Below, piece after piece: positions 15,186-19,122 of a stretch of 19,122 nt of DNA (the first letter of the stretch is position 1; every line of letters begins with the position of its first letter). The position numbers and the translations under genes are program-made. This stretch comes from Sediminibacterium sp. (GTDB lineage: Bacteria > Bacteroidota > Bacteroidia > Chitinophagales > Chitinophagaceae). The stretch is from contig JAOASV010000018.1 of the NCBI GenBank assembly GCA_030158535.1, forward strand, positions 1,345 to 20,466. Reading direction: 5' to 3'. The notes beneath the pieces were generated by a model, which saw only the letters and a program-made list of their open reading frames with translations, made no database searches and was not told where the DNA came from.

Positions 15186-15956
15186 TTAACCCTTGGTAAC
15201 AAGGGTTCTATTGAGTATTTCGGTTAGCTTTTGCTTGGTGTTCATGGCAAAATCGCCTTTCATCATCCAGTCGTAATATTGCGGCTCTTCTTTTAAAACT
15301 TGGGTAACGGGCTTGCCCTTGTGCTTCCCAAAATTAAATACCTCTATGCCATTTATTTTTATAAACCGGCGTGCAAAATCTACTATATCTTCTTCACCAG
15401 TAATTTTTACAATACTTTCTACGGTGTCACCTAATTGCGGATACCTATCAAGTTGCGCTTCTAATACTTCCCAAGTTGCGGTAGCATCTGCTTCTGCACC
15501 ATGTGCACCTTCTAATACTTTTGAACAATAAAATTTATACGCTGCACTTAAGGTACGCTGCTCCATCATGTGAAATACTTTTTGAACATCCACCAGTTTT
15601 GTTCCTTCGATAGAAAATTCGATACCCGCTCTTAAAAATTCTTCGATCAGCATTGGTATATCAAAACGGTTGCTATTATATCCACCTAAATCACAATTTT
15701 CTAAAAACTGCTTTACTTCATTAGCAATTTGCTTAAAGGTTGGCGCTTCTTTAACCATCTCATCAGAAATACCATGCACCGCAGATGCTCCTGCCGGAAT
15801 TGGCATAAGTGGATTTACCAATTTACGCTTAACAACTTTTGATCCATCCGGACTAATTTTTACAATGGCGATTTCTACAATTCTGTCTGTACTAACGGTA
15901 ACGCCCGTTGTTTCTAAATCAATAAATGCGATGGGTCTTGATAATTGCAATTTCAT
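15186..15956 (-). CDS. DnaQ-like DEDDh 3'-5' exonuclease with ExoX-like C-terminal domain
   Basis: 256 residues. Residues 8-170 are a DEDDh exonuclease: FIDLETTG with Asp13 and Glu15, NRFDIPML with Asp99, and GAHGAEADATAT with His152 and Asp157, so every catalytic residue is present. The VHGISDEMV segment (60-68) is also typical. Residues ~210-250 (FNFGKHKGKPVTQVL, YYDWMMKGDF, TKQKLTEIL) form the small domain found at the C-terminus of ExoX-like proteins. Likely a cytoplasmic exonuclease for DNA repair or RNA/DNA trimming; the exact substrate is unknown. Its ATG at 15956 lies 8 bases after the mpl stop, so it is the second gene of an mpl operon. The 129-base gap to the GT2 gene is gene-free. 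Confidence 0.9.
   Translation of the reverse strand: MKLQLSRPIAFIDLETTGVTVSTDRIVEIAIVKISPDGSKVVKRKLVNPLMPIPAGASAVHGISDEMVKEAPTFKQIANEVKQFLENCDLGGYNSNRFDIPMLIEEFLRAGIEFSIEGTKLVDVQKVFHMMEQRTLSAAYKFYCSKVLEGAHGAEADATATWEVLEAQLDRYPQLGDTVESIVKITGEEDIVDFARRFIKINGIEVFNFGKHKGKPVTQVLKEEPQYYDWMMKGDFAMNTKQKLTEILNRTLVTKG
15188..15207. repeat. 8-bp stem-loop at the 3' end of the exonuclease gene
   Basis: AACCCTTG (15188-15195) and CAAGGGTT (15200-15207) pair perfectly around a 4-base loop. It encodes the last residues of the exonuclease and touches its stop codon. No T-run follows in the minus direction, so it may stabilise the mRNA 3' end or act as a weak terminator of the mpl operon. Confidence 0.4.
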
Positions 15957-15964
15957 AATCGTTG

Positions 15965-17320
15965 TTATATTAAAGTTGGGGCAAAGGAAGGTAAATCAAT
16001 TCCATCATAATTACCGCTACTCATCAATACTAAATTGGCGTTGGAATAATCTTGTAGACGTAACCACTGTTCTAATTCGTTTTTATCAGTCATTACTAGT
16101 AGTCCCTTTTTATCAAACCCTTCTACCACATAGCTTTCAGGGAGTTCAGGCAGGCCTTTAATTTCTAATGCATGTTTCGAATAAAAAACAACAGCGGTGT
16201 CTGTTTTTTCAAGCGCCCCTTTGTACTGATACATAAATTCTTTATTGAGGCTACTATACGTATGTAGTTCTAATACCCCAATTAATTTTCGGGAAGGAAA
16301 CTGTTGTTTTACCGCTTCAATAGTAGCAATAACCTTACTAGGCGCATGCGCAAAATCTCTGTATATATTACAGTGCGCATTACTTGCCAACAGCTCAAGC
16401 CTTTTTGAAGCGCCTGTAAAATTAGCCATGGCCTGCACAAAATCTTTAGCAGCAATACCTAGTTCGGCACAAGCATAATACGCCGCTTGCATGTTGAGTA
16501 AATTGTGATCACCAAAAACACTGAGTGGCCCTTCTGCCCCATCTAAAGTAATATAGGTTTGGCCATTTGTAATTTGATGCGCAGGTACTTTATACGGAAT
16601 GTACCTGATATTGTCACGTTTATTAGACAGCACCAACTTGTTTAGTACTTCATCCGTTTCGTTGTAAATGAGTACGCCTCCCGCTTCAATTTTATTCATG
16701 AAAATCACAAACTGTTCCAAATAAAATTCGAAAGTTGGAAACACATTGATATGATCCCAAGCAATCCCTGTTAAAATAGCCACGTGCGGAAACAAAAAGT
16801 GAAACTTAGGTTGTCTCAGAAGTGCACTTGCTAAATATTCATCCCCCTCACAAACAATGGTTGGGGCATTGGTAACTTTAACTGACTGATCAAAACCAGC
16901 AAGTTTTGCGCCTACTAAGTAATCAAAGTCTTGATGGCATGTTTTGAGCACATGCATAATCATACTGGTAGTGGTTGTTTTGCCATGGCTTCCTCCCACT
17001 ACAACCCGCTTCTTTTGCTGGCTTTCGTGGAAAATATACTCAGGAAAAGAATATATAGATAAACCTAGCTGCTGCGCTTTAATTAGTTCTGGATTATCCG
17101 CTTTGGCGTGCATACCTAGTATTACGGCGTCCAAATCTGGGGTGATTAGGTCCGGCTGCCAGCCAAAAGTATTGGGTAACAAGCCTTTATCTCTTAAATG
17201 CGTGAGTGCTGGCTCAAAAATTTCGTCGTCGGTACCGGTAACTTGGTACCCCTTACCCTGTAATGCAATGGCCAATTGATGCATGACACTCCCCCCAATA
17301 GATATAAAATGAACCTTCAT
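15965..17320 (-). CDS. mpl: Mpl: UDP-N-acetylmuramate:L-alanyl-gamma-D-glutamyl-meso-diaminopimelate ligase
   Basis: 451 residues, Mur-ligase architecture. Residues 1-95 form the nucleotide-binding N-domain (HFISIGGSVMHQLAIAL...GTDDEIFEP), GGSHGKTTTTSM (109-120) is the ATP P-loop, TGIAWDHINVFPTFE is the conserved central-domain His/Asn region, and NFTGASKRLELL...YRDFAHAPSKVIATI with LELHTYSSLNKEFM is the C-terminal domain typical of Mpl rather than MurC. Mpl attaches the recycled tripeptide to UDP-MurNAc in the cytoplasm, bypassing MurC-F. In Bacteroidota some annotators leave it as a Mur-ligase-family peptidoglycan synthetase. First gene of an operon with the exonuclease. The ATG at 17320 gives the proper family N-terminus. 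Divergent from the small lipoprotein gene (129 bases). Confidence 0.88.
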   Translation of the reverse strand: MKVHFISIGGSVMHQLAIALQGKGYQVTGTDDEIFEPALTHLRDKGLLPNTFGWQPDLITPDLDAVILGMHAKADNPELIKAQQLGLSIYSFPEYIFHESQQKKRVVVGGSHGKTTTTSMIMHVLKTCHQDFDYLVGAKLAGFDQSVKVTNAPTIVCEGDEYLASALLRQPKFHFLFPHVAILTGIAWDHINVFPTFEFYLEQFVIFMNKIEAGGVLIYNETDEVLNKLVLSNKRDNIRYIPYKVPAHQITNGQTYITLDGAEGPLSVFGDHNLLNMQAAYYACAELGIAAKDFVQAMANFTGASKRLELLASNAHCNIYRDFAHAPSKVIATIEAVKQQFPSRKLIGVLELHTYSSLNKEFMYQYKGALEKTDTAVVFYSKHALEIKGLPELPESYVVEGFDKKGLLVMTDKNELEQWLRLQDYSNANLVLMSSGNYDGIDLPSFAPTLI

Positions 17321-17397
17321 ACTAAAAAATTAAACTTTTCGTTTATATATTTAACAGATCTATATACCCCAAAAGACCTCATTTGAAACCAAATAAG

Positions 17398-17405
17398 TAT
17401 CTTTG
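17398..17405 (+). promoter_or_regulatory. -7 promoter element for the small lipoprotein / ytxJ pair
   Basis: TATCTTTG matches TAnnTTTG exactly and ends 44 bases before the ATG at 17450. A TTTG at 17382-17385 lies too close to be the usual -33 element; no better one was found. Confidence 0.5.
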
Positions 17406-17449
17406 AAGTATAGAGCACAGAAACAAAACGCTTAACCTATCCTTTTAGT

Positions 17450-17569
17450 ATGAAAAAGACCACCGCACTTCTTTTTTTATTGTTAGTTGGTGCCACTTTT
17501 ATGGTTTCCTGCAATGCTTCAAAAAGCAGAGGTTGCCCTACTACCAATCCACGTTATTTTAGACCATAA
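17450..17569 (+). CDS. Very small lipoprotein (39 residues)
   Basis: An ATG at 17450 opens a 39-codon frame with the clear layout of a lipoprotein precursor: MKKTT, a hydrophobic core (ALLFLLLVGATF), and a lipobox MVSC with Cys21 at the cleavage site. The mature part would have only 19 residues (CNASKSRGCPTTNPRYFRP), with a second Cys at position 29 and a basic/aromatic tail. A -7 promoter box precedes it and ytxJ follows 37 bases later. I remember similar tiny lipoproteins with a GCP motif in Chitinophagaceae, but no function. Too short for routine gene finders. Coding is supported by the signal sequence and lipobox only. Confidence 0.7.
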   Translation: MKKTTALLFLLLVGATFMVSCNASKSRGCPTTNPRYFRP

Positions 17570-17606
17570 TCTTTAGCCCTTTTCGATTTACGTTTTTACG
17601 CCCCTT

Positions 17607-17936
17607 ATGGATTGGAAAAATTTAACGAGCATCGATCAACTCGATGCCATTGCTACCGAATCATTTAATTTACCTCAAGTACTTTTTAAACATAGTACCC
17701 GTTGCAGCATTAGCTCAATGGCACTGAATAGATTAGAATCGAACACGGCGCCCCAAGGAGTTGATTTTTATTTACTTGACTTACTGCAACACAGAGATAT
17801 ATCTGCAGCGATTGCCGAAAAATTTAAAGTACACCACGAATCTCCACAGGTACTTGTTATCATCAATGGCGAATGCACTTACGACGAAAGCCATATGGGC
17901 ATTTCAATGGATGAAATTGCAGCGCAAACAGCCTAG
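17607..17936 (+). CDS. ytxJ: YtxJ: bacillithiol-system redox-active monothiol protein
   Basis: 109 residues, thioredoxin-fold family DUF2847 (YtxJ). The signature FKHSTRCSIS at 27-36 places the redox Cys33 after a TR pair, followed by the alpha helix MALNRLE; HESPQVLVI (77-85) has Pro80 in the cis-Pro position, and NGECTYDESHMGISMDEI is the conserved C-terminal element. In organisms that make bacillithiol, YtxJ is thought to act as a bacilliredoxin-like monothiol protein that removes bacillithiol from mixed disulfides in the cytoplasm. Its presence suggests that this organism makes bacillithiol, as many Bacteroidota do; the bsh genes are not in the window. Likely co-transcribed with the small lipoprotein; convergent with the thiolase (8-base gap). 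Confidence 0.88.
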   Translation: MDWKNLTSIDQLDAIATESFNLPQVLFKHSTRCSISSMALNRLESNTAPQGVDFYLLDLLQHRDISAAIAEKFKVHHESPQVLVIINGECTYDESHMGISMDEIAAQTA

Positions 17937-17944
17937 CAGTTTAC

Positions 17945-19122
17945 CTAGCAATTCTCGATCACAACAGCCGTAGCTCCGCCACCTCCATTACAAATCCCAG
18001 CAGCACCATATTTTCCAGACTTATATTTTAATGCATGAATCAGTGTTACCACAATTCTTGCCCCACTACATCCTAGCGGATGCCCTAAGGATACAGCGCC
18101 TCCTTTAATATTTACTTTTGCAGGATCTAGCTGCATGATTTGTGTATTAGCAAGACCCACAACTGAAAAAGCTTCATTGAGTTCTATGCAATCTAAATCT
18201 GCGGTGGTAATACCCGCCTTTTCAACCGCTTTTGGAACGGCTAATGCAGGTGCTGTTGTAAACCATTCTGGCGCCTGCTCGGCGTCGGCATAACTTTTTA
18301 AAATAGCAATAGGTTTAATGCCCAGTGCTTCTGCTTTTTCTTGACTCATAAGTACCACAGCCGCCGCACCATCATTCATGGTGGAAGCGTTTGCCGCAGT
18401 AATGGTACCGTCTTTTATAAATGCGGGTTTTAGTCCAGGTATTTTTTCAAACTTAACGTTAAAGGGTTCCTCGTCTTTTGCAAATAATATGGGTTCACCA
18501 TTTCTTTGCGGTATGGGTACTGGAACAATTTCGGCATCAAATGCACCCGCTTCCCAAGCGGCTCTACTTTTTGTATAACTCGCTACTGCAAATGCGTCTT
18601 GATCTTCTCTTGTAAAATTATATTTGCTGGCACAGAGTTCTGCTGCATTACCCATTGCATATTTATGATACACATCTGTTAGACCATCTTTAGCAAGCCC
18701 ATCGGCTAGTGTTGTGTCACCATATTTATTACCCCACCTCATTGCACCCGCATAAAAAGGAACACTACTCATATTTTCCATGCCACCTGCTACCACCACA
18801 GAGGCGTCTCCTAACATAATAGCCTGTGCACCTTGTGCAATGGCTTTCATACCACTCGCACAAACTTTATTGACGGTCGTACAAATAACACTATCCGGAA
18901 GACCCGCAAATTTTGCAGCCTGACGCGCAGGGGCCTGACCCAAATTTGCTTGCAACACACAACCCATTAACACTTCATCAACGTCGGTTCCTTTAATACC
19001 TGCACGCTCAACAGCCGCCTGTATAGCAGTAGCACCAAGCTTTGTAGCAGATATATCTTTAAGTGAACCACCAAAACTTCCAATGGGTGTTCTTACGGCA
19101 GAAACAATATAAACAACTGTCT
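17945..19122 (-). CDS. Thiolase, acetyl-CoA C-acetyltransferase type (5' end outside the window)
   Basis: The frame is open from the right edge to the stop at 17945, giving 391 visible residues. The first readable ones are TVVYIVSAVRTPIGSFGGSL, which is the normal thiolase N-terminus, so only the start Met and a few residues are missing; the GTG at 18973 is internal. The acyl-accepting Cys is in NKVCASGMKA (visible residue 87), the NEAF motif and GGAVSLGHPLGCSGARI give the catalytic His, and ICNGGGGATAVVIE gives the second Cys. All are intact. It catalyses the reversible thiolysis/condensation of acetoacetyl-CoA or 3-ketoacyl-CoA in the cytoplasm. The size and motifs fit a short-chain biosynthetic/AtoB-like thiolase more than a trifunctional FadA, but the chain length preference is not certain. 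Confidence 0.93.
   Translation of the reverse strand, partial: TVVYIVSAVRTPIGSFGGSLKDISATKLGATAIQAAVERAGIKGTDVDEVLMGCVLQANLGQAPARQAAKFAGLPDSVICTTVNKVCASGMKAIAQGAQAIMLGDASVVVAGGMENMSSVPFYAGAMRWGNKYGDTTLADGLAKDGLTDVYHKYAMGNAAELCASKYNFTREDQDAFAVASYTKSRAAWEAGAFDAEIVPVPIPQRNGEPILFAKDEEPFNVKFEKIPGLKPAFIKDGTITAANASTMNDGAAAVVLMSQEKAEALGIKPIAILKSYADAEQAPEWFTTAPALAVPKAVEKAGITTADLDCIELNEAFSVVGLANTQIMQLDPAKVNIKGGAVSLGHPLGCSGARIVVTLIHALKYKSGKYGAAGICNGGGGATAVVIENC

Noticed and set aside
17231..17250. Two GGTACC palindromes 14 bases apart in mpl
   Set aside because: They fall in coding sequence (TGT/YQV region near the N-terminus) and match no known operator.
18971..18973. GTG at 18973 as the start of the thiolase
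   Set aside because: The same frame continues upstream to the edge with the conserved thiolase N-terminus (VSAVRTPIGSFGG).

Overview
The window is a gene-dense piece of chromosome (about 40% G+C by eye) from a member of the Bacteroidota, most likely Chitinophagaceae or a close relative. Reasons: several genes have the TAnnTTTG -7 promoter element typical of this phylum; signal peptides end in ...AQ; the gene content fits (DUF6526 protein, Mpl ligase, bacillithiol-linked YtxJ, secreted sulfatases, a secreted S9 peptidase with a long propeller, a tiny lipoprotein ending in a Cys/Pro-rich tail). No tRNA, rRNA, CRISPR array, insertion sequence or phage gene was seen.

Layout, left to right. (1) 1-2170, minus: a secreted tetratricopeptide-repeat protein that runs off the left edge. 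Its last ~80 visible residues change, in frame, into what looks like a vitamin-K-epoxide-reductase-type membrane protein, together with a jump in G+C; this is either a fusion or a chimeric junction and is the oddest thing in the window. (2) 2277-3693: a YbgC-type thioesterase (plus) facing a two-gene minus operon (DUF6526 membrane protein, then an exported NTF2-like protein). (3) 3766-6474, plus: cinA, then the E2 acyltransferase of a 2-oxoacid dehydrogenase complex. (4) 6511-9423, minus: a large exported S9 (prolyl oligopeptidase/DPP-type) peptidase. (5) 9606-13513, plus: a tight three-gene operon of an exported SMP-30-like propeller and two different exported C-type sulfatases, suggesting desulfation of a sulfated compound in the periplasm. 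A 13-bp-stem GC-rich palindrome sits in the signal-peptide codons of the first sulfatase. (6) 13447-15056, minus: a GT2 polyprenol-phosphate sugar synthase followed by an EamA transporter whose 3' end overlaps the second sulfatase by 67 bp. (7) 15186-17320, minus: mpl (peptidoglycan recycling) followed by a DEDDh exonuclease with an ExoX-like tail. (8) 17450-17936, plus: a 39-residue lipoprotein and ytxJ. (9) 17945 to the right edge, minus: a thiolase missing only its first few residues.

Most of the window is ordinary housekeeping and envelope metabolism. The accessory part is the sulfatase operon. Items worth a second look are the TPR/VKOR junction, the hairpin inside the sulfatase signal sequence, the 67-bp antisense overlap, and the tiny lipoprotein beside ytxJ.
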